Positions 17,699 through 26,771 of a DNA stretch of 64,000 nt are shown piece by piece. The translations under genes were made by a program, and so were the position numbers. The stretch covers positions 290,477-354,476 of the forward strand of contig NZ_NMUQ01000003.1 of NCBI RefSeq assembly GCF_002233675.1, read 5' to 3'. Origin of the DNA: Paenibacillus herberti (GTDB taxonomy: Bacteria > Bacillota > Bacilli > Paenibacillales > Paenibacillaceae). The notes under the pieces were generated by a model that did not search any database, was not told where the DNA came from, and saw only the letters and a program-made list of their open reading frames with translations. How positions within the stretch are numbered: the stretch's first letter is position 1; every line of letters starts with the position of its first letter.

Positions 17699-18543
17699 TC
17701 GAAGCCCGCAAATGGCGCTGGTCCCATCTGTACCTAATCGCTGTATTCGCGGTTATGTATGCGCCAATTTTCTATCTGATGTTCTATTCGTTCAACAGCG
17801 GCGGCACTATGCACGGCTACGAAGGTTTCACGCTGGACTGGTACCGCGAAGTATTCGCCGATACCCGTCTGCTGATCATCGTGTTGAATACGCTCGTTAT
17901 CGCCCTGTTGTCGGGGCTGCTGTCCACAGTGCTCGGCGTAATGGGTGCACTGGCGATTTATGAGGTGCGCCGCCGGCGCACCAAAAACACGCTGCTCAGC
18001 TTCAACAACGTGCTGATCGTCAGCCCTGATGTGATTATCGGTGCTTCGTTTCTGATCATGTTCACGATGATCGGCATCAAGCTCGGTTTCATCTCCGTGC
18101 TGCTGTCGCATATCGCGTTCAGCGTACCGATCGTTGTTCTGATGGTGCTGCCTAAGCTGCAAGAGATGAGCACTTCGCTCATCGATGCGGCGCGCGATCT
18201 CGGCGCTAATCGCTGGCAGGTGTTGACTGGTGTTGTGCTGCCGTTCATCCGCCCGGGTATATTCGCTGGCTTTTTCATGGCGCTGACCTACTCGTTGGAT
18301 GACTTCGCCGTGACGTTCTTCGTGACGGGCAACGGCTACTCCACCCTCTCGGTGGAAATCTATTCACGCGCCCGGCAGGGCATCTCACTGTCGATTAATG
18401 CTCTGTCCACGCTGATCTTCCTATTCACGACTCTGCTCGTAGTGGGGTATTATTTCATTACCCGGCGCAGCGCAACAGGTGCGCAGTCTGCTGCGGGACG
18501 CGGCGGATCAGCCGCCGGAGCCGGAAAGGGGGGAGCGCGATGA
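17695..18543 (+). CDS. potC: Spermidine/putrescine permease PotC
   Basis: Second permease subunit, 282 residues, six hydrophobic segments and EAA loop ARDLGANRWQVLTGVVLPFI. ATGA overlaps join it to potB upstream and potD downstream. The last ~25 residues are a Gly/Ala/Ser-rich cytoplasmic tail (RSATGAQSAAGRGGSAAGAG), partly reminiscent of the low-complexity tail of PotA in the same operon. Confidence 0.92.
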   Translation: MIEARKWRWSHLYLIAVFAVMYAPIFYLMFYSFNSGGTMHGYEGFTLDWYREVFADTRLLIIVLNTLVIALLSGLLSTVLGVMGALAIYEVRRRRTKNTLLSFNNVLIVSPDVIIGASFLIMFTMIGIKLGFISVLLSHIAFSVPIVVLMVLPKLQEMSTSLIDAARDLGANRWQVLTGVVLPFIRPGIFAGFFMALTYSLDDFAVTFFVTGNGYSTLSVEIYSRARQGISLSINALSTLIFLFTTLLVVGYYFITRRSATGAQSAAGRGGSAAGAGKGGAR

Positions 18544-19616
18544 AAAGCCTGATTCGTTCGTTCGCGGCAATTCTCGTGGCTGCCCTCGGCTGCCTCTACC
18601 TGGCTACTTATCTTAATACCAGCGAGGGTTATTCCGGCTCTAATACGCTGACGATTTACAATTGGGGCGACTATGTTGATCCCGAGCTGCTCGAGAAGTT
18701 CCAGAAGGAAACGGGCATTACGGTTATCTACCAGACGTTCGACTCCAATGAAGCGATGATGACCAAAATCCAGCAGGGCGGCACGACCTATGATGTAGCG
18801 ATGCCCTCGGAGTATGCGATTGACAAAATGAGGCAGGAAAACCTGTTGCTCCCGCTGGATCAAGCCAAGCTGCCCAATCTGAAGCATATCGACGAACGCT
18901 TCCTGGATCTGGGCTTCGACAAGGGCAATAAGTATTCCGTGCCTTACTTCTGGGGCACGGTAGGCGTTGTATTCAATCCGGAGCTTGTGCCCGAGGGATT
19001 GACGTTTGACAGCTGGGATGATCTGTGGGACCCGCGGCTTGGCAACAGCCTTATGTTGGTCGATGGAGCTCGCGAGGTGATCGGCTTTGGACTCAACAGT
19101 CTCGGCTACTCGCTTAACGATACGAATGAAGCTCATCTGCAGGAAACGTTAGCCAAGCTACAAACGCTCACGCCCAATGTGAAAGCGATCGTTGGCGACG
19201 AGATCAAGATGCTGCTAGCAGGCGAGGAAGCCGCTGCTGGAGTGGTCTGGTCGGGCGATGCCGCAGAGATCATGGACGAGAACGATAAGCTCGACTATGT
19301 AATCCCTAAGGAAGGGTCCAACGTTTGGTTTGACAACATGGTCATTCCCCGGACGGCGAGCAATCTGGATGGAGCACATAAGTTCATGAACTTCATGCTT
19401 GATCCCGCAAATGCTGCCCAAAATGCCGAGTACGTCGGTTACTCCACGCCGAATAAGGATGCAATTCCGTTGCTTCCGGAGGAGATTTCCTCCGATGAGC
19501 GCTTCTATCCGCCGGCTCAACTGACCTCGCGGCTTGAGGTTTATAACAACCTCGGCAAGCGCATGTTGTCGCATTACAACGAGCTGTTCCTAGAGTTTAA
19601 AATGCATCGAAAGTAA
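18540..19616 (+). CDS. potD: Spermidine/putrescine-binding protein PotD
   Basis: Extracellular substrate-binding protein of 358 residues. The N-terminal hydrophobic segment (SFAAILVAALGCLYLATYL) contains a Cys in a marginal lipobox context (AALGC), so it may be a lipoprotein or membrane-anchored. The mature part starts with the family hallmark LTIYNWGDYVDPELLEKF and contains YDVAMPSEYAIDKM and VPYFWGTVGVVFNPE. It delivers polyamines to PotBC. Last gene of the operon, followed by a strong terminator. Confidence 0.92.
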   Translation: MKSLIRSFAAILVAALGCLYLATYLNTSEGYSGSNTLTIYNWGDYVDPELLEKFQKETGITVIYQTFDSNEAMMTKIQQGGTTYDVAMPSEYAIDKMRQENLLLPLDQAKLPNLKHIDERFLDLGFDKGNKYSVPYFWGTVGVVFNPELVPEGLTFDSWDDLWDPRLGNSLMLVDGAREVIGFGLNSLGYSLNDTNEAHLQETLAKLQTLTPNVKAIVGDEIKMLLAGEEAAAGVVWSGDAAEIMDENDKLDYVIPKEGSNVWFDNMVIPRTASNLDGAHKFMNFMLDPANAAQNAEYVGYSTPNKDAIPLLPEEISSDERFYPPAQLTSRLEVYNNLGKRMLSHYNELFLEFKMHRK

Positions 19617-19649
19617 GCGGGGGCGGGTCGTAGCCCCATCCGCATAGCG

Positions 19650-19690
19650 ACGCCGCAACAGCCATCCCGCTGTTGCGGCGTTTTCTTTTT
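19650..19690 (+). terminator. Terminator of potABCD
   Basis: ACGCCGCAACAG and CTGTTGCGGCGT form a perfect 12-bp stem with a short loop, followed by TTTCTTTTT. Confidence 0.95.
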
Positions 19691-19757
19691 CCAGAGCGCA
19701 TCCTAGCTGTCAAAAGATGAGCCGCGTTGACAAAGCGAAAAGGGGCTGGGATAATAT

Positions 19758-19772
19758 TGAGAATGATTATCA
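19758..19772 (+). promoter_or_regulatory. Fur-box-like operator
   Basis: TGAGAATGATTATCA matches the 7-1-7 Fur consensus TGATAATNATTATCA with one mismatch. It lies 50 nt before the AraC-type regulator start, so iron-dependent repression is likely. Confidence 0.8.
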
Positions 19773-19821
19773 ATTGGGAAATAATAATGACTCAAATAGG
19801 AATTCACGAGGAGGTTGTTCA

Positions 19822-21459
19822 ATGGAAGCAGGTTTAACTTCTCCTCCGTCTGGAACGCTGCTCGGTATGCCGACTCGCTTGCATAAGCTGGAGGGAAAGG
19901 AACTGGAAGCGGGTGATCAGGGTTCATGCAGCCTGCTTTTTGTCTTATGGCGAGGCAGTTTACAGCTGCAATATGCAGAAGAAGATGATGGGATAGTGAA
20001 TATGCCACTTAGGCTGGAGGCTGGCGAACTGTTGCTGCTTCCGCCCGGGCGTCCTATTAGGCTTGAGGCGACCGCGCCTCTTGCAACAGAAGGTATGCTT
20101 CTTGAGCTGGAGCTGTATGGCTCGGATAGCTTTGATGGTTTGCATGTGTCGCAGAGCGGACTACGGCTCAAACAGGCGGACGAAGGTTTGCTTGCAGCGG
20201 CCAGGCAGCTGCTTCACGGCTGGAGCTTGACCCGGCAGCAGCCGTGGCAGCTTCAGGCATTATTCGTCGAACTGATGCGCCGTGTGTATGAGGCGGCTGA
20301 GCGAAACGATAAGGGACTGGAAGCATGGATGGAAGATAGCCTTGCCTATATTCAGGCCCATTATCAGGGGGAACTGAGCCGCGATCTGCTGGCCAGGCGG
20401 GCTGGGGTCAGCCCGGAGCATTACTCTCGTTGTTTCCGCGCCTGGACAGGATCGACTTTGACTAATTATCTGTCGCTGCTGCGCGTGCGCCGTGCTCAAG
20501 AGCTGCTGCTGTCGGGACAGGGGAGCACTTTGAACCAAGTCGCGCGTGAGGTCGGGTATAGTGAAGGCTTGTATTTGAGCCGGAAATTTAAGCAAGTAAC
20601 AGGCATGTCCCCTTCCCGCTACAGGAAATCTGTCTTACGTACGGCGGCGCTGAACATCAACCACAGCGCTTCTCTATGGGCGCTGGGTGTTGAGCCGCAG
20701 TGGGGTGTATTCTCCGATTGGTTCGCCGGGTCGCAGGGAGCGCGGGCGAATCACTCTGCGGATCAGCTGCTGGCAGGACGGGAAGGGCTTGATGGACTGG
20801 AAGGGCTTCAAGGACTGGAAAAAATGCGGGCTTCAAGCGAACAGCCGGATGTCATTTTGAGCTATGAGCTGTCCGAACCCGCGGGCAGGCTGCTCGAGCT
20901 TGCTCCTGTTGTGCAGCTGTCACATCTCCGAATGAGTTGGCAAAGCCAGTTCCGCCTAATTGCCGATATTATCGGGCGTCGCAGTCAAGCGGAGGAACTG
21001 CTCGGACCAATCGGTGAAGCAGCCGATCACTTGCGTCATCGATTATCGCAGCGTTATGGAACGGCGCGAAGCGCGGTCATCTGGGAGATCGGTCGTGACA
21101 ATAAAGCGTACGCGATCGCCGCAAGTCATGGAAGGGGAGGGCAGCTTTTGTATGGAGAGCTCGGCTTGCGGATGCCTCAGGCTTTGCTGGAGTTAGGTGC
21201 GGAACGGACAGGTTTTGTGGAAATAACAATAGAAGACATCGCTCAATACGATGCGGATTTTATTATCATTACGGGACCTCCTAGCTGTAGGCAAGCGGCT
21301 CGCAAGCTAGGGGACATTTTTCGCTCGGAGCAGTGGCTCGGTCTGGAAGCGGTGAGAGCCGGCAATGCCCATTTGCTGGAGGCGGCGGATCTGTTCCACG
21401 GGTATGATCCCCTGTCCAGTCGGGAGCAGCTTCGCGTCCTGAAAAGGACATTGCTCTAA
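19822..21459 (+). CDS. AraC regulator fused to siderophore-binding domain (Btr-like)
   Basis: Transcription activator of 545 residues, probably sensing a ferric siderophore. Order: N-terminal cupin-like sensor (~1-160), AraC HTH pair (~165-265: ELSRDLLARRAGVSPEHYSRCF, then LNQVAREVGYSEGLYLSRKFKQVTGMSP), and a C-terminal periplasmic-binding-protein-like domain (~275-545: ALGVEPQWGVFSDWF, PDVILSYELSEP, VIWEIGRDNKAY). The same architecture is seen in Bacillus Btr, which activates siderophore uptake when bacillibactin binds. It is cytoplasmic because no signal peptide precedes it. Start 19822 has GAGGAGG 7 nt upstream; the frame open to 19717 includes the Fur box and is not used. Confidence 0.88.
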   Translation: MEAGLTSPPSGTLLGMPTRLHKLEGKELEAGDQGSCSLLFVLWRGSLQLQYAEEDDGIVNMPLRLEAGELLLLPPGRPIRLEATAPLATEGMLLELELYGSDSFDGLHVSQSGLRLKQADEGLLAAARQLLHGWSLTRQQPWQLQALFVELMRRVYEAAERNDKGLEAWMEDSLAYIQAHYQGELSRDLLARRAGVSPEHYSRCFRAWTGSTLTNYLSLLRVRRAQELLLSGQGSTLNQVAREVGYSEGLYLSRKFKQVTGMSPSRYRKSVLRTAALNINHSASLWALGVEPQWGVFSDWFAGSQGARANHSADQLLAGREGLDGLEGLQGLEKMRASSEQPDVILSYELSEPAGRLLELAPVVQLSHLRMSWQSQFRLIADIIGRRSQAEELLGPIGEAADHLRHRLSQRYGTARSAVIWEIGRDNKAYAIAASHGRGGQLLYGELGLRMPQALLELGAERTGFVEITIEDIAQYDADFIIITGPPSCRQAARKLGDIFRSEQWLGLEAVRAGNAHLLEAADLFHGYDPLSSREQLRVLKRTLL

Positions 21460-21537
21460 TCCATCGGATCACAAAAGTCCATCCTGTCTTATCATGGACA
21501 GGCATGGTCAAAGGCTGCCGAGCTGTGTACCCTTAAT

Positions 21538-21552
21538 TGAGAATCAATATCA
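21538..21552 (+). promoter_or_regulatory. Second Fur-box-like operator
   Basis: TGAGAATCAATATCA differs from the Fur consensus at two positions and lies 18 nt before the binding-protein start. It would give iron-repressed expression. Confidence 0.7.
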
Positions 21553-21569
21553 GTTAGACATGGGGGCTT

Positions 21570-22655
21570 ATGGATATGAAGAAGCGATTGGGTCAAGCAG
21601 CGAAAACAAGGAGTAGAACAGGACGAACAATGCTGCTGCTTGGCTGTGCGCTGCTGCTTATCGTGCTTACTGCATGCGGAGGCGGCTCGGATTCGACAAC
21701 GAATGGAGCTAACCAGACGGCGACAACAAATAGCGCAACGAATGGAAGTAATCAGGCGGCGAATGCGGGAGGAGCAACGAATGCTGGAGAAGCAGGAGTG
21801 TCACCATCTCCGTCCCCGGCGGCTGAATCGTCCGAGTTTAAAAAAATAAAAACCGTAAGCGGCGAAATCGAAGTCCCCGTAAATCCGAAACGAATTGTAG
21901 CGGAGGAATATTTGGGCAGCTTGATCCCGCTGGGAGTCATTCCGGTCGGAGCGCCTGGACTGACGCTGCAAAACCTCTACTTTAAGGACGCGCTTAAAGG
22001 AGTTGCGGATACGGGAACCTATGGCAAGATGAACCTTGAGAAAATCGTTGAGCTGAATCCAGACCTGATCCTTTCCTCGAGCAGCGACAATTATGCTCAA
22101 TTGAGCAAAATCGCGCCAACGGTCGTTGTTCCTTACGGTAATCTGAAAAATGCGCATGAGGAGTTGACCTATTTTGGAGAGCTGCTTGGCAAGCAAGAGG
22201 AAGCAGAAGCTTGGCTGAAAAATTATGATGCTCGCATTGCTGCTGCCAAAGAGCGGGTGGATAAGGCTGTACCGGCAGGAGCGAGCTTCTCGATCCTTGA
22301 AATTGCGGATAAAACGATATATACGTATGGAGACAACTTCGGCCGGGGCGGACAGCCGATCTATCAGGCGCTGGGTCGTAAGCCTCCTGCCAAAGTGGCG
22401 GGAGTGATCATGGAAAAGCAGTGGGCTGAGCTAAGTCAGGAAATGGTTGCGGAGTACGCTGGCGACTACTTAATCATTACCTCAAACAGCCGAACACTGG
22501 AAGAACTGAACAAGGATCCACTGTGGAGCACGCTGCCTGCCTTCAAGAACGGAAAGGTTTATGTTTGGAAGGAAGAGCGCTCTTGGTACTATGATCCCAT
22601 TGCCGTACTTTCCCAGACGGAAGAGCTGGCCAATTGGCTCGCCCCTGCAAATTAA
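21570..22655 (+). CDS. Iron-siderophore ABC transporter binding lipoprotein
   Basis: Surface lipoprotein of 361 residues. The signal peptide ends in the lipobox LLIVLTACGGG; a Thr/Asn/Gly-rich linker (~40-90) tethers the domain. The FecB/FeuA-type fold is shown by VPVNPKRIVAEEYLGSLIPLGVIPVGA, LEKIVELNPDLILSSS and the late DPIAVLSQTEELANWL. It should capture a ferric siderophore. No permease or ATPase genes are adjacent, so it must use a transporter encoded elsewhere. The preceding regulator and both Fur-like sites place it in iron acquisition. Confidence 0.88.
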   Translation: MDMKKRLGQAAKTRSRTGRTMLLLGCALLLIVLTACGGGSDSTTNGANQTATTNSATNGSNQAANAGGATNAGEAGVSPSPSPAAESSEFKKIKTVSGEIEVPVNPKRIVAEEYLGSLIPLGVIPVGAPGLTLQNLYFKDALKGVADTGTYGKMNLEKIVELNPDLILSSSSDNYAQLSKIAPTVVVPYGNLKNAHEELTYFGELLGKQEEAEAWLKNYDARIAAAKERVDKAVPAGASFSILEIADKTIYTYGDNFGRGGQPIYQALGRKPPAKVAGVIMEKQWAELSQEMVAEYAGDYLIITSNSRTLEELNKDPLWSTLPAFKNGKVYVWKEERSWYYDPIAVLSQTEELANWLAPAN

Positions 22656-22700
22656 GTCCGGAGTAGATGAGAGCTGTCGGCGGCTCAGTGACTTAGTGAT

Positions 22701-23381
22701 TTAGTCGTCGAGAGGAAGAGGGATCTCCTTGAACCAGAGTTTGTGGCCGGTATCCATTTCGTTTCCGTGTGCGTAATACAGTCGTACCTTTTGGACGTCC
22801 GTCCCCGGCGGAAAGGAGAAGGAAACCGTTTCCGGCTGCCGCGCGTTGACGGGAATCATATAAGCAGGAGCGCCTTCTGGAGCATCCGGCGACGATTTTA
22901 AATAGCTGGAAATGCTGCTGCGCAAATAGCTTGTTACCGAGTTTTCTTGCAGCGGCTGCGGCTGGGCTTCGAGCGGTTTTGTTCCATAAGGCAGGTAAAA
23001 CAGGATGTGATCCTGTCCGCTGTTGTCAGAATCCCACTGGCGAATCCATTGGAAGCGGATTTCATACTTTGCTTTTTGCTGGCTTACGCTGAATTTGATG
23101 TCCTTCGGCTTGGCCGGGTTGTCGTCTGTAGCAAGGATAAATTGGAACAGAAAATGCCATAACACGGCGAAGCCAAGAAGAAGAAACAAAAGAATAGCGA
23201 TAAATGAAGGACTTATAATCAGCAGCGTCCTGGCAAAACCGGGCAGTCGACTGTTTTCGCCGTCTGAAGGTTCTCTTTTGAGATCATGCAGATGCAGCAA
23301 GCGGAAGAGGAGCCAGTTTGCTGCCGCGACGAGCAGCAGGATAACTGCAACGAAGATGAGGATAAAAAACATCGGACTCAT
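22701..23381 (-). CDS. Membrane protein with extracellular beta domain, unknown
   Basis: Protein of 226 residues with two transmembrane helices (FFILIFVAVILLLVAAANWLLF; LLIISPSFIAILLFLLLGFAVLWHFLF) and a C-terminal ~130-residue soluble domain (FSVSQQKAKYEIRFQWIRQWDS, VSFSFPPGTDVQKVRLYYAHG). The family is not recognised. AAAGGGGAG precedes the ATG. It is convergent with the siderophore-binding gene and stands alone. Confidence 0.6.
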   Translation of the reverse strand: MSPMFFILIFVAVILLLVAAANWLLFRLLHLHDLKREPSDGENSRLPGFARTLLIISPSFIAILLFLLLGFAVLWHFLFQFILATDDNPAKPKDIKFSVSQQKAKYEIRFQWIRQWDSDNSGQDHILFYLPYGTKPLEAQPQPLQENSVTSYLRSSISSYLKSSPDAPEGAPAYMIPVNARQPETVSFSFPPGTDVQKVRLYYAHGNEMDTGHKLWFKEIPLPLDD

Positions 23382-23516
23382 GATGAGAAACTCCCCTTTG
23401 TAACCTTTGCTGGTATGGATTGATTTGATGAAATTATTTCTAGTATTGAACGCCTTGATGCGTCAAATGGTTTTAATGGCCACGAAGACCGGTAGCTTTA
23501 CCACCACCGCCTAACG

Positions 23517-23561
23517 AAAAAAGCTTGCTCCCTGCCCATTCAGCGGGGAAGCAAGCTTTTT
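23517..23561. terminator. Terminator-like hairpin, both directions
   Basis: AAAAAAGCTTGCTTCCC-type stem: AAAAAGCTTGCT pairs with AGCAAGCTTTTT across an 18-20 nt loop that adds CCC/GGG pairs. It is 135 nt upstream of the reverse-strand gene start, so its partner transcript is unclear. Confidence 0.7.
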
Positions 23562-23596
23562 GCGGTGGAATGGGATTACCGGACCGAATACAAAGA

Positions 23597-23688
23597 AGGA
23601 CAGCTCCCATAGTTGCTTTTTCTCGCAGGTTAAAATGGTAAGTAGGAAACTAACCATTTCAGAGCTGCAAAGCAAAGGGAGCCGTCCT
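23597..23688. mobile_element. Candidate 92-bp MITE-like element
   Basis: Terminal inverted repeats AGGACAGCTCCC...TTGCTTT at 23597 and, read in reverse from 23688, AGGACGGCTCCCTTTGCTTT. A second inner inverted repeat (AAATGGT / ACCATTT) nests inside. No ORF. It could be a small non-autonomous transposable element, or a structured leader RNA of the efflux gene at 23826. No clear target duplication was seen. Confidence 0.45.
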
Positions 23689-23825
23689 ACTATGCAGTCT
23701 CTCCCCTAATTCATAGATTTATACCAAGCTATATAAGATGAATAAGGCTGGTTGGCGACATCATCCGATTGAGGTAGGATATAGTCTGGAGTAATTAATG
23801 GACGAGAGAAACGAGGTAACGGAAC

Positions 23826-25070
23826 ATGTCATCATCATCTTCTAATACAGCAGACGGCGTGGAGTCGGCATCCCCTGCGCCAGCGGCCCGCCGTTGGGGG
23901 CTGGCCATCATGCTCGGTTCGCTTACGGCCATCGGCCCATTTTCGCTGGATATGTATCTGCCTGCGCTGCCAGAACTGACTCGGGAGCTTGGCGCGACGG
24001 ACTCGCTCGGTCAACTGAGCTTGACCGCTTGCCTGATCGGTCTGGCGCTCGGCCAATTGCTGGCTGGACCGCTCAGCGATGCTAGAGGCCGCCGAGGACC
24101 GCTGCTCGTTTCGCTCGGAATCTATGCAGCGGCTTCGCTGTTTAGCGCATTCAGCAGCTCGATCGCCATGCTGCTAGTATGCCGCCTCGTACAGGGGCTT
24201 TCCGGTGCAGCCGGTATCGTCATCGCGCGCGCGGTCGTCCGCGACTTGTATTCCGGCAAAGAGATGACGCGCTTTTTTGCCCAGCTCATGCTTATCAACG
24301 GCGCGGCGCCTATATTAGCACCGATCTTCGGCGCACAACTGTTACGGTTCGTGAGCTGGCGTGGAACATTCGTTTTCCTGGCGCTGCTTGGTGTTGTTTT
24401 ATTCGTATCGGCTATGATTGCGCTGCCTGAAACACTGCCAAAAGAGCGCCGCGTCACCGGAGGACTGAAAGGGACGGTAGGCAACTTCGGCTTGTTCATA
24501 AAGGACCGCTCCTTCATGGGTGTTGTCTTGACGATGAGTCTTGTTTCCGGCGCTATGTTTGCGTATATTTCGGGGTCATCCTTCGTGCTTCAAGGTGTAT
24601 ATGATGTTTCTGCTTCTACGTATGGCTTTATTTTCGCTGCGAATGGCGTCGGCATCATCCTTGCATCACAGCTGACCGGCAGACTGGCGCTGCGTTATAG
24701 CACGGAGAGACTGTTCCGAATCGGTGTTCTGATTGCACTGTGCGGGGGCGTTTCGCTGCTGCTGTCTGCACTGCTGGATGTCGGACTATGGGCCGTGCTT
24801 GTCTCGTTATTCATCGTTGTGTCCAGCGTTGGTATCGTCGGCACCTGTGCTTCATCGCTAGCGATGGAAAATGCCGGCAGTGCCGCAGGCAGCGCCTCGG
24901 CACTGCTCGGAATGCTGCAATTCCTCGTCGGCGCGCTGCTCTCGCCGCTCTCTGGACTTGGCGGTAGCGGTAGTGCGCTGCCTCTTGCACTAGTTATCGC
25001 CTGCGCGCATGTACTGGCGCTGGCCTCGATGTTCCTGCTGCTCGGCCGCCAGAAAACGGCCCGGCAGTGA
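23826..25070 (+). CDS. Bcr/CflA family multidrug efflux transporter
   Basis: MFS drug/proton antiporter of 414 residues with 12 predicted membrane segments. Family signs: FSLDMYLPALPELTRELGA in helix 1, the A-motif GPLSDARGRRGPLL, LVQGLSGAAGIVIARAVVRDLYSG in helix 4-5 and FGAQLLRFVSWRGTFVFLALLG. GAGGTAAC precedes the ATG. Substrates may include bicyclomycin, chloramphenicol or other compounds; this cannot be told from sequence. Monocistronic, followed by a terminator. Confidence 0.9.
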   Translation: MSSSSSNTADGVESASPAPAARRWGLAIMLGSLTAIGPFSLDMYLPALPELTRELGATDSLGQLSLTACLIGLALGQLLAGPLSDARGRRGPLLVSLGIYAAASLFSAFSSSIAMLLVCRLVQGLSGAAGIVIARAVVRDLYSGKEMTRFFAQLMLINGAAPILAPIFGAQLLRFVSWRGTFVFLALLGVVLFVSAMIALPETLPKERRVTGGLKGTVGNFGLFIKDRSFMGVVLTMSLVSGAMFAYISGSSFVLQGVYDVSASTYGFIFAANGVGIILASQLTGRLALRYSTERLFRIGVLIALCGGVSLLLSALLDVGLWAVLVSLFIVVSSVGIVGTCASSLAMENAGSAAGSASALLGMLQFLVGALLSPLSGLGGSGSALPLALVIACAHVLALASMFLLLGRQKTARQ

Positions 25071-25095
25071 GCAATGCCATAAAGTGATGATCTAG

Positions 25096-25120
25096 CGGCG
25101 CCTTTGGGCGTCGTTTTTTT
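25096..25120 (+). terminator. Terminator of the Bcr/CflA gene
   Basis: CGGCGCC pairs with GGGCGTCG around TTT, followed by seven T. Confidence 0.85.
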
Positions 25121-25326
25121 GTGCAACAACTCGCATCTGTCGCAACCTTTGCCGCTAAAAACATCCAGAAAACGGAACTTATCCTGCTACAGGATGAGAT
25201 CGCGGGCCGACTTCGGTTGGAGGGCAAGTTCAATCTCGCGCCCCTTAAGCATGCCTGCAAACCATCCTATACTTAACATACAAATTAACCAAACGAGTCC
25301 GATTATGAAAGGATGGTTTGAAAGTT

Positions 25327-26607
25327 ATGATGGAATTGTTCCGTAACCGCGCCTTTACCCGGCTATTTTTTGCTACAGTCAGTTCGCAGCTTTCTTCTAC
25401 GATCGGCGCGATGGCATTCGCTTTTTATCTCCTAGACCGCTTCTCCAGTCAGCCGGCCTATGCTTCTATTGCCGAAATGTTATACTCGGCCCCAACGGTT
25501 CTTGTTTTCCTCTTCATCGGCGTGTTTGCCGACCGCTTCGACCGAAAGCGCATTGCTGAGAATACCGGATGGATTCGAGCCGTACTCTCAATCCTTATGC
25601 TGGCTGCTCTGGCCGCAAATGTATGGATCCCGATTGTGTTCCTGCTGCTGTTTCTGCGCAGCGCGGTAACCAAGTTTTATTTCCCAGCTGAAAGCGCTAT
25701 GATCCAAGGGTTATTAAGAGAAGACCAGTATGTAAAGGCAGCTGGCCTCAACCAATCTTTAAATGGGGTTTTCACCCTGTTCGGTACGGGACTCGGAGCT
25801 CTTGTTTATCATTCGGTCGGCGTGCTCGGGGCTGTAACAATTGATGCGATTGGCTTCCTCATTACGGCTCTGTTGGTGCGTTCCGTTAGTGTACCGGTCC
25901 AAGTCAGGCTACCTAATGGCCCCACCTCGTTTTCCTCACTCAAAATGAAATCAATCTGGGGAGATTTCCGAGACGGCTTCCACTATATTGTCAGCAACAA
26001 ACTTCTCTTGTCCCTGATCAGCGGCTTCGTTTTGTTCGGCCTAATCGGCGGTTCCTTCACGATGCTTCCGATGCTCACCATGAAATATGATTTGGCTCCT
26101 GACAAATATCCCTTTTTTGTTTCGCTCTACTCGGTGTTTCTTGGTGCAGGTTTCGTCGTTGGGAGTGCTCTCGGTTCCAAGCTGGTGGAAAAATTCAAGC
26201 TCTATCAAATTCTGATCAGCAGTTTATTTTTGACCGGCTTCTTAATCCTCTTGCTCGGTTTCACATCCTCTCCTTGGGCCTACTTGGTTTTAGCCTTCGT
26301 CACAGCCTGTATTTTGGCTCCGCTCAATATGGCTATCGGTGGATGGTTGCCTAAGCTGGTCGAACCTCATAAAATGGGCAGGGTTTCCGCTTGGATCGAT
26401 CCCGTTATGATGGCTGGGCAAACGCTTATGCTGGGCTTGATTGCTTGGTTGTATCCGTCCTCTTTCACCCTGCTCGGACTTTATATATTCATTGCCGTTT
26501 TGTTGTTCCTGACTTCTCTGATTTATGTTTTGACACTGCCGAGATTCGCTCGTCAGGAAGAAAGTGCTCAAGGCCAGACAAAGCAAGGCGTGAGTTTGGG
26601 AGCCTGA
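25327..26607 (+). CDS. MFS transporter, macrolide-efflux type
   Basis: Membrane transporter of 426 residues with about 12 hydrophobic segments. N-terminal MELFRNRAFTRLFFATVSSQLSSTIGAMAFAF and the A-motif ADRFDRKRIAENTG fit the MFS_3/Mef-like efflux group; PAESAMIQGLLREDQYVKAAGLNQS is a typical loop of the same group. AAAGGATGG lies 10 nt before the ATG at 25327; a TTG at 25318 is too close to that site. The substrate is unknown. It follows the Bcr/CflA pump but has its own leader. Confidence 0.82.
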   Translation: MMELFRNRAFTRLFFATVSSQLSSTIGAMAFAFYLLDRFSSQPAYASIAEMLYSAPTVLVFLFIGVFADRFDRKRIAENTGWIRAVLSILMLAALAANVWIPIVFLLLFLRSAVTKFYFPAESAMIQGLLREDQYVKAAGLNQSLNGVFTLFGTGLGALVYHSVGVLGAVTIDAIGFLITALLVRSVSVPVQVRLPNGPTSFSSLKMKSIWGDFRDGFHYIVSNKLLLSLISGFVLFGLIGGSFTMLPMLTMKYDLAPDKYPFFVSLYSVFLGAGFVVGSALGSKLVEKFKLYQILISSLFLTGFLILLLGFTSSPWAYLVLAFVTACILAPLNMAIGGWLPKLVEPHKMGRVSAWIDPVMMAGQTLMLGLIAWLYPSSFTLLGLYIFIAVLLFLTSLIYVLTLPRFARQEESAQGQTKQGVSLGA

Positions 26608-26680
26608 TTCTTGAAATGGAGCTTCTTTTTCCTCAACTATAAGAGCTGCACGGAAGGTCGTCCGCTTTCCTATTGAGATA

Positions 26681-26689
26681 TGGTACAAT
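26681..26689 (+). promoter_or_regulatory. Candidate extended -10 promoter
   Basis: TGGTACAAT fits an extended -10 (TGnTATAAT) about 85 nt before the DUF4062 gene. No good -35 is required for this class. Confidence 0.4.
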
Positions 26690-26771
26690 AAGGAAATAAA
26701 TTGAATGAGGTTAGCGGCAGAAAATTTGCTCTAGCCTCGTTTAAGTAACGGAGCGGATGGGGGAGCGGAGC

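Noticed and set aside
21481..21506. Hairpin CCTGTC/GACAGG as terminator of the iron regulator gene
   Set aside because: No T-run follows on the plus strand.
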